From Caulobacter sp. SL161 (GTDB lineage Bacteria; Pseudomonadota; Alphaproteobacteria; Caulobacterales; Caulobacteraceae), in NCBI RefSeq assembly GCF_026672375.1, contig NZ_JAPPRA010000001.1, forward strand, positions 3,162,001-3,226,000: a stretch of DNA of 64,000 nt, given 5' to 3'. The position numbers and the translations under genes are program-made. A model generated the notes under the pieces. It was not told the DNA's origin and did no database searches. It worked only from the letters and a program-made list of their open reading frames with translations. Within the stretch, counting starts at the first letter, position 1, and the number at the start of each line of letters is the position of its first letter. Below, piece after piece: positions 37,364 through 47,158 of the stretch.

Positions 37364-39061
37364 TTAGCAACGCTGGCCATAAACCAGCGGCCGGCACTTG
37401 CCGTCGATGTCGGCGGGCGGCTTGACGCCGGTGACGGCGGCGATCGTCGGAGCGATGTCCACCGTATCCAGCGGCAGCACGCGCTCGTGCGGGGTCGCCC
37501 CCTTCCACCAGAACAGGATCGGCACGCGGCGGTCATAGTCCCAGGGGCTGCCGTGGGTCGACACATAGGTCGGTCCGGCGGTCGCGGGCACGCGATCGGG
37601 ACGGAAAGCCACGACGATGTCGCCCACCCGACCCGGATAGACGCTGCGGCGCAGGCGCTCGGCCAGTGACAGTTCCTCAGGCGAGGCGTCGGCGGGCGCG
37701 GGCGGCAGGGTGAGCAGGGCGTTTGAGTCAAAGGCGCCCGCCACAGCCGGATCGCTGATGATCAGCGGCAGGGCGGCGGCGGTGATGCGCGCGCGGTCGA
37801 TGTCGGACGTCGCCTTGCCGTCAGGGCCGACGACATAGATCTGATCAAGCCCGCCTTCAGCGTTCAGCGGATCCCAGGACAGGCCCAACTGGGCGCGGAC
37901 CTGGGCGTTCAGCTTGGCGATCCAGGGCTTGCCGATCACGCGCTCATAGTCATAGCCCTCGCCATGCAGCCGCTCGGCCATGTCGGCGCCGCCGTGGTCG
38001 GCGCTCAGCGCCACCAGCACGCCGCCCTTCACCTTCTCCAGGCCCTTGAGGAAGACGCCGAGGCGCTCGTCCAGGCGGGCGATCTGGTCGCACATCTCCG
38101 GGCCGCGCGTACCATAGCGGTGGCCGATATAGTCGGTGGCCGACAGGCTGATCGTCAGGACATCGACCTGCGGGCCGTCGCCCAGGCCGTAGGCCTCGCG
38201 CAGGGCGGTCGCCAGCTCCAGAGTCACCTGATCGGTATACGGGCTGGCGGCGAGATCGCGGCGCTTGTCCGCCTCGGTGGTCGCCGCCGGGATCGGCAGA
38301 GCCGCGCGCCACTTGCGGCCGCCGGTCTCATAGTCGGCCTCCAGGGCCTTGCAGCGCTTGGCCGAGCCGCCGCCGGTCACCGCGTCCAAAGGGCTCTTGG
38401 CGTAGTTCCAGACGAACGGCTGCTTCTTCAGATCCGCCGCCAGCTTGGCGTTGAACGCCGCAACCGGCTTCAGACGCGCCTCGGCGGTCTGGCCCGGGCG
38501 GACATAGGTCGTGAAGCCAAAGCCCAGCTGGTACCAGAACTGGCCGTCGGCGGCGTGGCCCGACATGGTGATCGCGCCGCGATCCTTGCCCGAGACGCCG
38601 AACACGCGGCTGTTGGGCGAGACGGCCTTCAGCCAGTCGCCATAGGTCGTGGCCACCATGTTGGCCGGCGAAACCGCCCGGCCCTTGGGGTCATCGGCCA
38701 GGGTGACGCTGGGATCGGCCAGGCAATAGACGGTCTTGCCCGTTGCCTTGTCGTACCAGTCGTTGGCGCTGATGCCGGTCTTGTTGGGATGCTTGCCCGT
38801 CAGCAGGGTCGAGTGACCAGGGCAGGTCTCGGTGAAGGCGTGCGACTGGTAGCCGTTCGGATAGACGATCCCGGCGCTCAGCTGTTTCAGCCCACCGGTA
38901 AACTCAGGCCGATGCTGAGCATAGAGATTGGCGCTGAACTGGTCGATCGAGATGACGACCACCAGCTTGGGCGCGGGCTTGGTCGCAGTCGACTGGGCCT
39001 GGGCCGCGAAGCCGACGGAGACGGCGGCGGCGATCACGCCGCAAGTAAGCATCTTCTTCAT
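37364..39061 (-). CDS. PafA/SPAP-like alkaline phosphatase
   Basis: This is a periplasmic phosphomonoesterase of the alkaline phosphatase superfamily. The 565 aa begin with a signal peptide (MKKMLTCGVIAAAVSVGFAA). The first metal site is VVVISIDQFSANLY. A threonine in TETCPGHS (residues 77-84) stands where PafA and the Sphingomonas enzyme SPAP have their nucleophilic threonine. The later zinc ligands appear in SATDYIGHRYG and SADHGGADMAER, and a final histidine in THGSPWDYDRR. Such enzymes are calcium/zinc-dependent and broad in specificity; expression by phosphate starvation is typical, though no Pho box was located. It is downstream of pleD on the same strand with an 82-base gap. Confidence 0.9.
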   Translation of the reverse strand: MKKMLTCGVIAAAVSVGFAAQAQSTATKPAPKLVVVISIDQFSANLYAQHRPEFTGGLKQLSAGIVYPNGYQSHAFTETCPGHSTLLTGKHPNKTGISANDWYDKATGKTVYCLADPSVTLADDPKGRAVSPANMVATTYGDWLKAVSPNSRVFGVSGKDRGAITMSGHAADGQFWYQLGFGFTTYVRPGQTAEARLKPVAAFNAKLAADLKKQPFVWNYAKSPLDAVTGGGSAKRCKALEADYETGGRKWRAALPIPAATTEADKRRDLAASPYTDQVTLELATALREAYGLGDGPQVDVLTISLSATDYIGHRYGTRGPEMCDQIARLDERLGVFLKGLEKVKGGVLVALSADHGGADMAERLHGEGYDYERVIGKPWIAKLNAQVRAQLGLSWDPLNAEGGLDQIYVVGPDGKATSDIDRARITAAALPLIISDPAVAGAFDSNALLTLPPAPADASPEELSLAERLRRSVYPGRVGDIVVAFRPDRVPATAGPTYVSTHGSPWDYDRRVPILFWWKGATPHERVLPLDTVDIAPTIAAVTGVKPPADIDGKCRPLVYGQRC

Positions 39062-39143
39062 GGCCAGCGATGTCGCGCGAAGCCGCCTTTCGCGCAAGAA
39101 CGGAAGCGTTTCACCGATGCAATATGGGCTGGGCGCCCGCTGC

Positions 39144-40508
39144 TCAGGCGGCCTTGCCGACCACCGCGTTCCGACCCGAGGCCTTGGCCTGATAGACGCC
39201 TTCGTCAGCGCGCTTGAGCAGGGCTTCGGGCGTGTCGCCCTCACCCGCCGTGGCCGAGACGCCGATCGAGATGGTGACGTTCAGCATTTCGCGGCCATGG
39301 GCGACCGTGAAGGGCGAGCCGGCGACATGCATCCGGATCCGCTCGGCGATGCGCAGGGCGTCGGCCAGGGCGGTGTCAGGCATGATCACCACGAACTCTT
39401 CCCCGCCATAGCGGCAGGGCAGATCGATCGCCCGCACGTTCGAGGCCAGTCGCAAGGCGAACTCGCGCAGCACCTCGTCGCCGATATCGTGACCGAAGGT
39501 GTCGTTGATTTTCTTGAAGAAATCGATGTCGATCAGCAGGGCCGAGACCGGATCGCCGCCCAGTGTCGCGCGCTTGACCAGCGAGTCGAGCTGACCGGTC
39601 ATGTAGCGGCGATTGTGCAGGCCGGTCAGCTGGTCGGTGACGGCCAGCTCCAGCGAGTGATCCAGGTTGTTGCGCAGATAGTCGGTGTAGCGCTTGCGCT
39701 GGATCTGCGTCTTGACGCGCGCGGACAGTTCCTGCGGGTCGATCGGGCGCGACAGGATGTCGTTCACGCCGATCTCCAGCGCCTTGACCATGCGGCCCCG
39801 ATCATCGGGATCGACCATGGCCAGCACGGGCAACTGGCGGGTGCGCTCCTCGGACCGCAGCGCGGCGGTGAAGCGCAGACCATCGAAGTTCTTGGCCGCA
39901 GCGTTGACGATGACCAGATCGACCGGACCGCCGGCGCTGATCTTGGCCTTCTCCGGATCGCTCTCGATCACCGGGCGATGCTCGACGCCCAGTTCGGCGG
40001 CGACGCGTTGAGCCTGGCGTTCGTTGTCGTCGACGATCAGCACCCGACCGCCCAGACCGTCCAGACGGGCGGCGGCGCCGGCGATCACGCCCATGCGGCG
40101 GCCCGAGGCCTCGCGCTGGCGCAACTCGTCGATCACCAGCTTGAAACGGGTCAGGCTGCGCACCCGGGCGAACAGCATGACGTCGTCGATCGGTTTGGTC
40201 AGGAAGTCCGAAGCGCCGGACTCCAGACCCTGGATGCGGTCGCTGCGACCATCGAGCGCGGTGATCAGCACCACCGGGATGTGACGCGTGGCCGGATCTT
40301 CCTTGAGCTTGCGGCAGACGGTGAAGCCGTCCATGCCGGGCATCATGACGTCCAGCAGAATGATGTCGGGAAGGTCGCGCACGGCCATGGCCAGGGCCGT
40401 CGGCCCGTCCATGGCGGTGGAAACTTCGTAGTACTCGGCCGTCAACTTGGCCTCGAGCAGGCGGACATTGGCCTCGATGTCGTCGACGACGAGGATCCGG
40501 GCGCTCAT
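39144..40508 (-). CDS. pleD: PleD, response-regulator diguanylate cyclase
   Basis: PleD synthesises c-di-GMP at the stalked pole during the swarmer-to-stalked transition. It drives flagellum loss, stalk growth and holdfast formation. The 454-aa protein has a receiver domain with phospho-acceptor D53 ([11 protein letters not shown]), a second adaptor receiver ([14 protein letters not shown]) and a GGDEF domain. The catalytic signature reads GGEEF in [14 protein letters not shown], the normal PleD variant. The inhibitory site RxxD appears upstream of it, as in C. crescentus. PleC and DivJ phosphorylate it; PleC is encoded about 21 kb away in this window. Its ATG overlaps the divK stop by four bases. 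Confidence 0.98.
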   Translation of the reverse strand: MSARILVVDDIEANVRLLEAKLTAEYYEVSTAMDGPTALAMAVRDLPDIILLDVMMPGMDGFTVCRKLKEDPATRHIPVVLITALDGRSDRIQGLESGASDFLTKPIDDVMLFARVRSLTRFKLVIDELRQREASGRRMGVIAGAAARLDGLGGRVLIVDDNERQAQRVAAELGVEHRPVIESDPEKAKISAGGPVDLVIVNAAAKNFDGLRFTAALRSEERTRQLPVLAMVDPDDRGRMVKALEIGVNDILSRPIDPQELSARVKTQIQRKRYTDYLRNNLDHSLELAVTDQLTGLHNRRYMTGQLDSLVKRATLGGDPVSALLIDIDFFKKINDTFGHDIGDEVLREFALRLASNVRAIDLPCRYGGEEFVVIMPDTALADALRIAERIRMHVAGSPFTVAHGREMLNVTISIGVSATAGEGDTPEALLKRADEGVYQAKASGRNAVVGKAA

Positions 40509-40882
40509 GCAGGCTGCCTTTCCAGCAGACGCTTGATGGTGTCGAGGAAGTGCACGACCGAGATCGGCTTGGAGATATAGGCCTCGCAACCGCCCTCGCG
40601 GATGCGCTCCTCATCGCCCTTCATGGCGAAGGCGGTCACCGCCACCACAGGAATGTGGGCCAGGTCGTCGTCTTCCTTCAGCCACTTGGTGACCTCCAGA
40701 CCCGAGATTTCGGGCAGCTGGATGTCCATCAGAATCAGGTCTGGCTTGTTTTCACGGGCGATGGACAACGCCGACAGACCCTCGCGGGTCTGCAGGGTCT
40801 CGTAACCCTGGGCTTCGAGCAGATCATGAAAGAGCTTCATGTTCAGCTCGTTATCCTCCACGATGAGGACCTTCTTCGTCAT
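40505..40882 (-). CDS. divK: DivK, essential single-domain response regulator
   Basis: DivK is a 125-aa CheY-like receiver that, when phosphorylated by DivJ, allosterically switches PleC to a kinase and shuts down the CckA-CtrA pathway through DivL. PleC dephosphorylates it at the flagellar pole. Visible residues are [10 protein letters not shown] (acidic pocket), [10 protein letters not shown] with D53, [14 protein letters not shown] (the conserved Thr) and YISKPI (the conserved Lys). It is the first gene of divK-pleD, overlapping by ATGA. A near-consensus CtrA box lies about 80 bases upstream of the ATG, which fits known CtrA-dependent transcription. Confidence 0.98.
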   Translation of the reverse strand: MTKKVLIVEDNELNMKLFHDLLEAQGYETLQTREGLSALSIARENKPDLILMDIQLPEISGLEVTKWLKEDDDLAHIPVVAVTAFAMKGDEERIREGGCEAYISKPISVVHFLDTIKRLLERQPA

Positions 40883-40960
40883 CCTTACCCCGACCATGCG
40901 GTCACGTGGCGACGCCTAGGGATTAGCGCCGTCTTCCAGAACCTGATCGCACGGATATCC

Positions 40961-40975
40961 TTAAGCCCGCGCTAA
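40961..40975 (-). promoter_or_regulatory. CtrA binding site upstream of divK
   Basis: Read on the minus strand the site is TTAGcgcgggcTTAA, one mismatch from TTAA-N7-TTAA. It lies between divK and the divergent HAD gene. CtrA activates divK transcription in C. crescentus, which supports function here. Confidence 0.65.
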
Positions 40976-41003
40976 TCGCGTTCAGCCCTAACGATCCGAG
41001 CTC

Positions 41004-41651
41004 ATGGAACCGCGTTACTCCGACCTTCAGGCCTGCGTCATCTCACCCACCGCGCCTTTGGTCATCGTCGACGTCGACGAGGTCCTGGCGCAGTTCATGC
41101 GCGGGTTTGGCGCCTTCGTCGCCCGTCACGGCTTCGAGCTGCGCGTCGATCGCTTCGCCCTGTTCCAGAACATCTACCGGCCAGGGGAAAGCCAGCACCT
41201 GGACATGATCGCGGGCAAGGCCCTGTTCGACGACTTCTTCCGCGACGGGGCGGATGATCTGGACCCCGCGCACGGGGCGGCCGACGCCCTGGCCGACCTG
41301 TCGACCCGCGCCGAGGTGGTGATCCTGACCAACGCGCCCGAACACGGCCGCCTGGCGCGGGCCCGCTGGTTGAAGACCCACGGCCTGGACTATCCCCTGA
41401 TCATCAACAGCGGACCCAAGGGCCCGCCCGCCGCTGATCTGGCGGCGCGCACGTCGGGTCCGGTCGTCTTCATCGACGACCTTTTGCCGCAGCTCGAATC
41501 GGTGGCGGAAAGAGCGCCCCGGATCGGACGCTTCCAGATGGTCAGCGACGAGCGCCTGCGCCCGTTCGCGCCGTCCGCGCCCGATCGTCATGCCCGTATC
41601 GATGAATGGCCGACCCTGAAGGTCGCCATCGAGGAGCGCCTTTTCCCATGA
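41004..41651 (+). CDS. HAD-like hydrolase
   Basis: This is a haloacid-dehalogenase superfamily protein of 215 aa. Motif I is LVIVDVDEVLAQF near residue 20, giving the D-x-D nucleophile pair. Motif II is VVILTNAPEHG, and the motif IV region reads VVFIDDLLPQLE. A helical cap lies between motifs I and II. The substrate is unknown; it may be a phosphatase. The ATG of the following ROK-kinase gene overlaps its stop (ATGA), so the two are translationally coupled and may act on related sugar phosphates. Upstream is the divergent divK. Confidence 0.85.
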   Translation: MEPRYSDLQACVISPTAPLVIVDVDEVLAQFMRGFGAFVARHGFELRVDRFALFQNIYRPGESQHLDMIAGKALFDDFFRDGADDLDPAHGAADALADLSTRAEVVILTNAPEHGRLARARWLKTHGLDYPLIINSGPKGPPAADLAARTSGPVVFIDDLLPQLESVAERAPRIGRFQMVSDERLRPFAPSAPDRHARIDEWPTLKVAIEERLFP

Positions 41652-42537
41652 TCCGTTTCGGCGTCGACTTTGGTGGCACCAAGATCGAGGTCGCGGCGCT
41701 GAACGCGGCCGGCGACTTTGTGGCGCGCGTGCGCAAGCCTAATCCCGGCAATTACGATGAAGCGCTCGAGGTCGTGGCCGCGCTGGTCGCGGACGCAGAG
41801 TCGATGGCCGGCGGCAGCTGCGCGCGGTTGGGCCTGGGCATTCCGGGTTCGATCTCGCCCCGCACCGGCCTGATCCGCAACGCCAACAGCACCTATCTCA
41901 ACGGCCGTCCGTTCGGCGAGGACCTGGAGACGCGCCTGGCGCGTCCGGTGCGGATCGCCAACGACGCCAACTGCCTGGCGCTGTCCGAGGCCGCCGACGG
42001 TGCGGGCGCGGGCGCCTCCGTCGTCTTCGCCGCCATCGTCGGCACCGGCTGCGGCGGCGGGGTCGTGGTCGACGGCAAGATCATCAACGGCCACAACGGG
42101 ATCGGCGGCGAGTGGGGTCACGCCCCCTGCCCTGGCCCAAGCCCGAGGAGTATCCGGGTCCCGCCTGCTGGTGCGGCCGCAAGGGCTGCCTGGAGACCTG
42201 GATCGCCGGCCCCGCCTTCGCCCGCGACGCTGGCTTCGCTACCGGGCAGGCGGCGATGCAGGCGATCGGCGAAGGCGACGTGAAGGCCAGCGCGGCGCTG
42301 GATCGCTATGTCGACCGCCTGGCCCGCTCGCTAGCCGTGGTCTGCGACCTGATCGACCCGGATGTCATCGTTCTGGGCGGCGGCATGTCGAACGTCGACG
42401 CCCTCTACGAACGCCTGCCCGCCGCCATCGCGCCGCACGTGTTCTCCGACATCTTCGAGACCCCGGTGCGCAAGGCCGTGCACGGCGACAGTTCGGGCGT
42501 GCGCGGCGCTGTCTGGCTCTGGCCGCCGGAGGCCTAG
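41648..42537 (+). pseudogene. ROK-family sugar kinase, interrupted by a one-base frameshift
   Basis: This matches bacterial fructokinase/glucokinase-type ROK kinases, but in two frames. The first runs from MIRFGVDFGGTKIEVAALN (the ATP phosphate-binding motif) through IVGTGCGGGVVVDGKIINGH to GGEWGH. The second resumes with LPWPKPEEYPGPACWCGRKG, containing the ROK zinc motif C-x-C-G-x-x-G-C-x-E, and continues to the normal C-terminus. The break is at the C-run 42123-42127; one added C would restore a single 295-codon frame. The ribosome would otherwise run on for about 40 residues of unrelated sequence. It is either a real mutation or a sequencing error. The start overlaps the HAD gene. Confidence 0.9.
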
Positions 42538-42545
42538 CCGCCACC

Positions 42546-43802
42546 ATGAAGTCCCTGTGCCGCGACTGCGGGTGGACCGGCGCGACCAAGGTCGCGCGGT
42601 GTCCCGCCTGCGCCTCGCCGCGCACAGTGTTCCATGAAGAGCTGGGGACGCTCTCCATCGCCCACATGGACTGCGACGCCTTCTACGCCTCGGTGGAGAA
42701 GCGTGACGACCCGTCCCTGCGCGACCTGCCGGTGATCATCGGCGGCGGCAAGCGCGGGGTCGTGACCACGGCCTGCTACATCGCGAGGATGAGCGGCGCG
42801 AAATCGGCCATGCCGATGTTCAAGGCGCTGAAGCTGTGCCCCGACGCCGTGGTCATCAAGCCCAACTTCGCCAAGTACAAGGAAGATAGCCGGCGCATCC
42901 ACGAGAAGCTCGACAGGCTCACCCCGCTGATCCAGCCGCTGAGCCTGGATGAGGCGTGGATCGACCTGACGGGCACCGAGCGCCTGCATGGCGCAACCCC
43001 CGCCCAGATGCTGGCCAGACTGCAGGCCGAGATCGAGCGCGACATCGGCCTGACGGTCTCGGTGGGTCTGGCCCCGAACAAGTTCCTGGCCAAGATCGCC
43101 TCGGAACTGGACAAGCCGCGCGGCTTTTCGGCCATCGGCGCGGCGGAGGCGCAGAGCTTTCTCGCCAACAAGCCAGTCAACATCCTGCCGGGCGTGGGAC
43201 CGGCCACCGTCGCCTCGCTGGCCGAGATCGGCCTGCGCACCGTCGGCGACATCGCCGCCGCCGACCTGAAGCTCTTGGCCAATCGCCTGGGCTCGGGCGG
43301 GATGCGGCTGCATCGTCTGGCCCACGGCCAGGACAGCCGCATTGTCGACCCCGACCAGGCCCGCAAGACGATCAGCGCCGAGACCACCTTCAACGATGAC
43401 CTGCACAAGCGCGAGGACCTGGAGGACGAACTCTGGCCCCTCTGCGAAAAGGTCGCCAAGCAGGCCCGCCAGGAAGGCGTCGCCGGCCGCGTGGCGACGC
43501 TGAAGCTGCGCACCCCCGACTTCAAGATCCATACCCGCCGCCGCACCCTGGCGGTGCCGACCCAGACAGCCCGCACCCTGTTCCAGGTCGCCCGCGAGCT
43601 CCTGGCCGCCGAGCCGCGCGGCCTTGCCTACCGCCTGATCGGCGCGGGCCTGACCGAGTTCGTCGACGCCGACACCGCCGGCGCTGACATGTTCGCCGAC
43701 GAAGAGCGCCGGGCCCTCAAGAGCGAAACCGCCATCGACGCCCTGCGCGGCAAGTTCGGCGCCGCTGCAGTGGTCACCGGCCGGGCGCTCAAGGGGCGTT
43801 GA
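42546..43802 (+). CDS. dinB: DNA polymerase IV (DinB) with N-terminal zinc ribbon
   Basis: This Y-family translesion polymerase has 418 aa. The fingers/palm motif AHMDCDAFYASVEKRDDPSL holds the first catalytic aspartate, and PLSLDEAWIDLTGTE holds the Asp-Glu pair. A little-finger domain with TRRRTLAVPTQTART follows. The first 24 residues form a C-x2-C...C-x2-C ribbon (Cys 5, 8, 19, 22) that the E. coli enzyme lacks. The ribbon is seen in several alphaproteobacterial DinB proteins. The start MKSLCRDCGW comes eight bases after the ROK frame ends, so it may be co-transcribed with it. No SOS box was identified. Confidence 0.93.
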   Translation: MKSLCRDCGWTGATKVARCPACASPRTVFHEELGTLSIAHMDCDAFYASVEKRDDPSLRDLPVIIGGGKRGVVTTACYIARMSGAKSAMPMFKALKLCPDAVVIKPNFAKYKEDSRRIHEKLDRLTPLIQPLSLDEAWIDLTGTERLHGATPAQMLARLQAEIERDIGLTVSVGLAPNKFLAKIASELDKPRGFSAIGAAEAQSFLANKPVNILPGVGPATVASLAEIGLRTVGDIAAADLKLLANRLGSGGMRLHRLAHGQDSRIVDPDQARKTISAETTFNDDLHKREDLEDELWPLCEKVAKQARQEGVAGRVATLKLRTPDFKIHTRRRTLAVPTQTARTLFQVARELLAAEPRGLAYRLIGAGLTEFVDADTAGADMFADEERRALKSETAIDALRGKFGAAAVVTGRALKGR

Positions 43803-43989
43803 CGTCCAGCCTTGCGCGAGGCGACCTTGAGCCCCATCTCGACGCTTCACCCTTGGAACCGTTCGCGCGCGGCCTTCGCTCTCCCAAACGTGAAGCCGAA
43901 AACCGAGGCGCCCCTGTGCTAAAGCGGCGCAGCGGTGCTTCGGGCTCTTCCAAAGCCGCCGCGTTTCCATATCTAATTCAGGCAGGCGG

Positions 43990-44349
43990 GTGATTTGCCC
44001 GCCGGGAGAGAACAAGTCGATGGCCGAGCGGAAGCAAGGCGGACAAGGCAACGGCGTTGGGTCGTCGGTCGTCACGGAAGTGAAGCCGAAGACGCAGAAG
44101 CCTTCGCTCTATCGAGTTCTGATTCTCAACGACGACTACACACCGATGGAGTTCGTCGTCTACGTGCTCGAGCGGTTCTTTAACAAGTCGCGTGAAGACG
44201 CTACTCGCATCATGCTGCACGTTCACCAGAACGGTGTCGGTGTCTGCGGTGTCTACACTTACGAAGTCGCAGAAACCAAGGTCGCCCAAGTCATCGACTC
44301 GGCGCGACGCCATCAGCACCCCCTGCAGTGCACCATGGAAAAGGACTGA
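43990..44349 (+). CDS. clpS: ClpS, N-end rule adaptor of ClpAP
   Basis: ClpS binds N-terminal Phe, Leu, Trp or Tyr of substrates and hands them to ClpA. The core shows [20 protein letters not shown], in which the N-D-D segment forms the N-degron pocket, and [15 protein letters not shown]. The usual annotation of the C. crescentus protein (119 aa, from memory) begins at GTG 43990. The ATG at 44020, preceded by GGGAGAGAA, gives 109 aa and is at least as plausible. The residues before the core are disordered either way. clpA follows after 13 bases, so the adaptor and its unfoldase are one operon. Confidence 0.95.
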   Translation: MICPPGENKSMAERKQGGQGNGVGSSVVTEVKPKTQKPSLYRVLILNDDYTPMEFVVYVLERFFNKSREDATRIMLHVHQNGVGVCGVYTYEVAETKVAQVIDSARRHQHPLQCTMEKD

Positions 44350-44362
44350 GGAGCCTCCCCCG

Positions 44363-46693
44363 TTGCCCTCTTTTTCGCGCCCCCTGGAAGAGTCCCTGCA
44401 CCGCGCCGTCGCGTACGCCAACCAGCGTAAGCATGAGTACGCGACGCTGGAGCACCTTCTGCTTTCCCTGACCGACGACGATGACGCCGCCGGTGTCATG
44501 CGTGCGTGCGACGTCGATCTCGCCGCGCTGAAGAAGAGCCTTTCGAACTATCTCGACGTCGAACTGACCTCGCTGGTGGTCGACGACGAGGAGGACGCCA
44601 AGCCGACCGCCGGCTTCCAGCGCGTGATCCAGCGCGCGGTGATCCACGTCCAGTCGTCCGGGCGCGAGGAAGTCACCGGCGCCAATGTGCTGGTCGCCAT
44701 CTTCTCGGAACGCGAAAGCCACGCCGCCTACTTCCTGCAGGAGCAGGACATGACGCGGTATGACGCGGTGAACTTCATCGCCCACGGCATCGCCAAGAAG
44801 GCCGGGGCCTCCGAGCCCAAGAGCGTCAAGGGCGCCAGCACGGGCTCCAACGCCACCGAGGAGGACGGCGACAAGTCGACCACCAAGACCGGCGGCGAGG
44901 CGCTGGAGGCCTACTGCGTCGACCTCAATGAGAAGGCCCGCCAGGGCAAGGTCGACCCTCTGATCGGCCGCGCCAACGAGGTCGAGCGCGCGATCCAGAT
45001 CCTGTGCCGCCGCACCAAGAACAACCCCCTGCTGGTGGGCGATCCGGGCGTCGGCAAGACCGCCATCGCCGAGGGCCTGGCGCGCAAGATCGTCACCCAT
45101 CAGGTCCCCGAGGTCCTGGAGGGCGCCACCATCTACTCGCTCGACATGGGCGCGCTGCTGGCCGGCACCCGCTATCGCGGCGACTTTGAGGAACGCCTCA
45201 AGCAGGTGGTCAAGGAGCTGGAGAACCACCCCAACGCGGTGCTCTTCATCGACGAGATCCACACCGTGATCGGTGCCGGCGCCACCAGCGGCGGGGCTAT
45301 GGACGCCAGCAATCTGCTCAAGCCGGCCCTGGCCTCGGGCACGCTGCGCTGCATGGGCTCGACCACCTACAAGGAGTTCCGTCAGCACTTCGAGAAGGAT
45401 CGGGCCCTGGTCCGTCGCTTCCAGAAGATCGACGTCAACGAGCCGACGGTGGAAGACACCATCAAGATCCTCAAGGGTCTGAAGACCTATTACGAGGACT
45501 TCCACAAGCTGAAGTACACGGCCGACGCCCTGAAGGTCGCCGTCGAGCTGTCGGCCAAGTACATCACCGACCGCAAGCTGCCCGACAAGGCGATCGACGT
45601 GATCGACGAGGCCGGAGCTTCGCAGATGCTGCTGCCGGAAAGCCGCCGCAAGAAGACCATCGGCGTCAAGGAGATCGAAAGCGTCGTCGCCAAGATCGCC
45701 CGCATTCCGCCGAAATCGGTCAGCAAGTCCGACACCGAGGCGCTGAAGGAGCTGGAAAGCGACCTCAAGCGCGCCGTGTTCGGTCAGGACGAGGCCCTGA
45801 GCCAACTGGCCGCCGCCATGAAGCTGGCGCGCGCCGGCCTGCGTGAGCCGAACAAGCCGATCGGCTCGTATCTGTTCAGCGGTCCGACGGGTGTCGGCAA
45901 GACCGAAGCCGCCAAGCAGCTGGCCCAGACGCTCGGCATCGAGATGCTGCGCTTCGACATGTCGGAGTACATGGAGCGCCATACCGTGAGCCGCCTGATC
46001 GGCGCCCCTCCCGGCTATGTCGGCTTCGACCAGGGCGGTCAGCTGACCGACGCGGTCGACCAGCACCCGCACGCCGTGGTCCTGCTCGATGAAATCGAGA
46101 AGGCGCACGGGGATGTCTACAACATCCTGCTGCAGGTGATGGACAACGGCACCCTGACCGACAGCAACGGCAAGAAGGTCGATTTCCGCAACGTGGTGCT
46201 GATCATGACCACCAATGCGGGGGCCTCGGACGCCCAGCGCAACTCGATCGGCTTTGGCCGCAGCAAGGTCGAAGGCGAGGAAGAGGCCGCCCTCAAGCGC
46301 CTGTTCACGCCGGAGTTCCGCAACCGCCTGGACGCCGTCGTGGCCTTCAAGCCGCTGAGCGCCGACATCATCCGTCAGGTTGTGCAGAAGTTCGTCATGC
46401 AGCTGGAGGCCCAACTGGCCGACCGCAACATTACGATCGAACTGTCCGACGACGCCGCCGACTGGCTGGCCAAGAACGGCTTCGACGAGCTCTACGGCGC
46501 GCGTCCGCTGGCCCGGGTCATCCAGGAGCACATCAAGAAGCCCCTGGCCGACGACATCCTGTTCGGACGCCTGGTGCGCGGCGGCCACGTCAAGGTCGTG
46601 CTCAAGGACAGCAAGATCGACTTCGAGATCGACTCCTCGACCGCGCCCAAGGCCGGCAAGGCCGACGAGACCGAACCGGCGCTTGCCGAGTAG
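44363..46693 (+). CDS. clpA: ClpA, ATP-dependent Clp protease unfoldase subunit
   Basis: ClpA is a hexameric AAA+ unfoldase that feeds substrates to ClpP. The N-domain ([20 protein letters not shown]) binds ClpS. D1 has Walker A in [13 protein letters not shown] and Walker B in [14 protein letters not shown]2 has [13 protein letters not shown] and [13 protein letters not shown]. The ClpP-docking tripeptide is IGF in [10 protein letters not shown]. The only start that begins at the N-domain is TTG 44363, nine bases after GAGGAG; this gives 776 aa. The frame continues upstream but there overlaps clpS. A terminator follows. Confidence 0.96.
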   Translation: MPSFSRPLEESLHRAVAYANQRKHEYATLEHLLLSLTDDDDAAGVMRACDVDLAALKKSLSNYLDVELTSLVVDDEEDAKPTAGFQRVIQRAVIHVQSSGREEVTGANVLVAIFSERESHAAYFLQEQDMTRYDAVNFIAHGIAKKAGASEPKSVKGASTGSNATEEDGDKSTTKTGGEALEAYCVDLNEKARQGKVDPLIGRANEVERAIQILCRRTKNNPLLVGDPGVGKTAIAEGLARKIVTHQVPEVLEGATIYSLDMGALLAGTRYRGDFEERLKQVVKELENHPNAVLFIDEIHTVIGAGATSGGAMDASNLLKPALASGTLRCMGSTTYKEFRQHFEKDRALVRRFQKIDVNEPTVEDTIKILKGLKTYYEDFHKLKYTADALKVAVELSAKYITDRKLPDKAIDVIDEAGASQMLLPESRRKKTIGVKEIESVVAKIARIPPKSVSKSDTEALKELESDLKRAVFGQDEALSQLAAAMKLARAGLREPNKPIGSYLFSGPTGVGKTEAAKQLAQTLGIEMLRFDMSEYMERHTVSRLIGAPPGYVGFDQGGQLTDAVDQHPHAVVLLDEIEKAHGDVYNILLQVMDNGTLTDSNGKKVDFRNVVLIMTTNAGASDAQRNSIGFGRSKVEGEEEAALKRLFTPEFRNRLDAVVAFKPLSADIIRQVVQKFVMQLEAQLADRNITIELSDDAADWLAKNGFDELYGARPLARVIQEHIKKPLADDILFGRLVRGGHVKVVLKDSKIDFEIDSSTAPKAGKADETEPALAE

Positions 46694-46710
46694 GCAGAGC
46701 CCTCAAGCGA

Positions 46711-46740
46711 AAGGCCCGGAGCGATCCGGGCCTTTTGGTT
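46711..46740 (+). terminator. Rho-independent terminator of clpS-clpA
   Basis: AAGGCCCGGA and TCCGGGCCTT form a perfect ten-base-pair stem with loop GCGA, followed by TTGGTTT. It lies 17 bases after the clpA stop codon. Confidence 0.88.
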
Positions 46741-46795
46741 TCCACCTCGCCACGAAATTGTGGACGAAACCAGAACAAACGGCTAACGTGTGCCC

Positions 46796-47158
46796 ATGAC
46801 CGCTACCGGCTTCGACACGCTCAGCGCCTCCAAAAGGCTTCGCGAAGCCGGCATGGAACAGCCCTTGGCGGAAGCCATTGTCGAACTGGTGCAGCAGACG
46901 ACCATGCTTCCTGACATCAGCGAACTTGCGACGAAGAGCGAACTCACCGCAACGCGCGCCGATCTCCAGACAACCAAGGTCGAGCTGAAAGCCGACCTCA
47001 AGAACGAGATTGCTCTGGTCAGAGCCGACATGGCCTTGATGGAGAGCCGTCTGCGCGTGGATCTCAGCGAAAAGATCCGCCTTCAGGGCTGGGCGATCCT
47101 GGGCGGCGTAGCCGTTCTGATGACCATCTCCACCGCCCTCATCAAGCTGATCCCCTAA
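46796..47158 (+). CDS. Coiled-coil protein with C-terminal membrane helix (DUF1640/CCDC90-like)
   Basis: This 120-aa protein shows the pattern of the DUF1640 group (related to mitochondrial CCDC90/MCUR1). The N-terminal helix is FDTLSASKRLREAGMEQPLA. A coiled coil covers about residues 45-95, with repeated L-x-x-x-x-x-D heptads such as ADLQTTKVELKADLKNE. One membrane helix ends the protein (GWAILGGVAVLMTISTALIK). The bacterial role is unknown. Codon use is less GC-biased than in the neighbouring genes. It is convergent with the HIT gene, overlapping by four bases. Confidence 0.75.
   Translation: MTATGFDTLSASKRLREAGMEQPLAEAIVELVQQTTMLPDISELATKSELTATRADLQTTKVELKADLKNEIALVRADMALMESRLRVDLSEKIRLQGWAILGGVAVLMTISTALIKLIP

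Noticed and set aside
44192..44362. N-terminal extension of clpA into clpS
   Set aside because: It overlaps clpS in another frame and matches no Clp N-domain; TTG 44363 is preferred.
44291..46588. Open frame antisense to clpA
   Set aside because: It is the complement of ClpA, whose motifs are complete on the plus strand.
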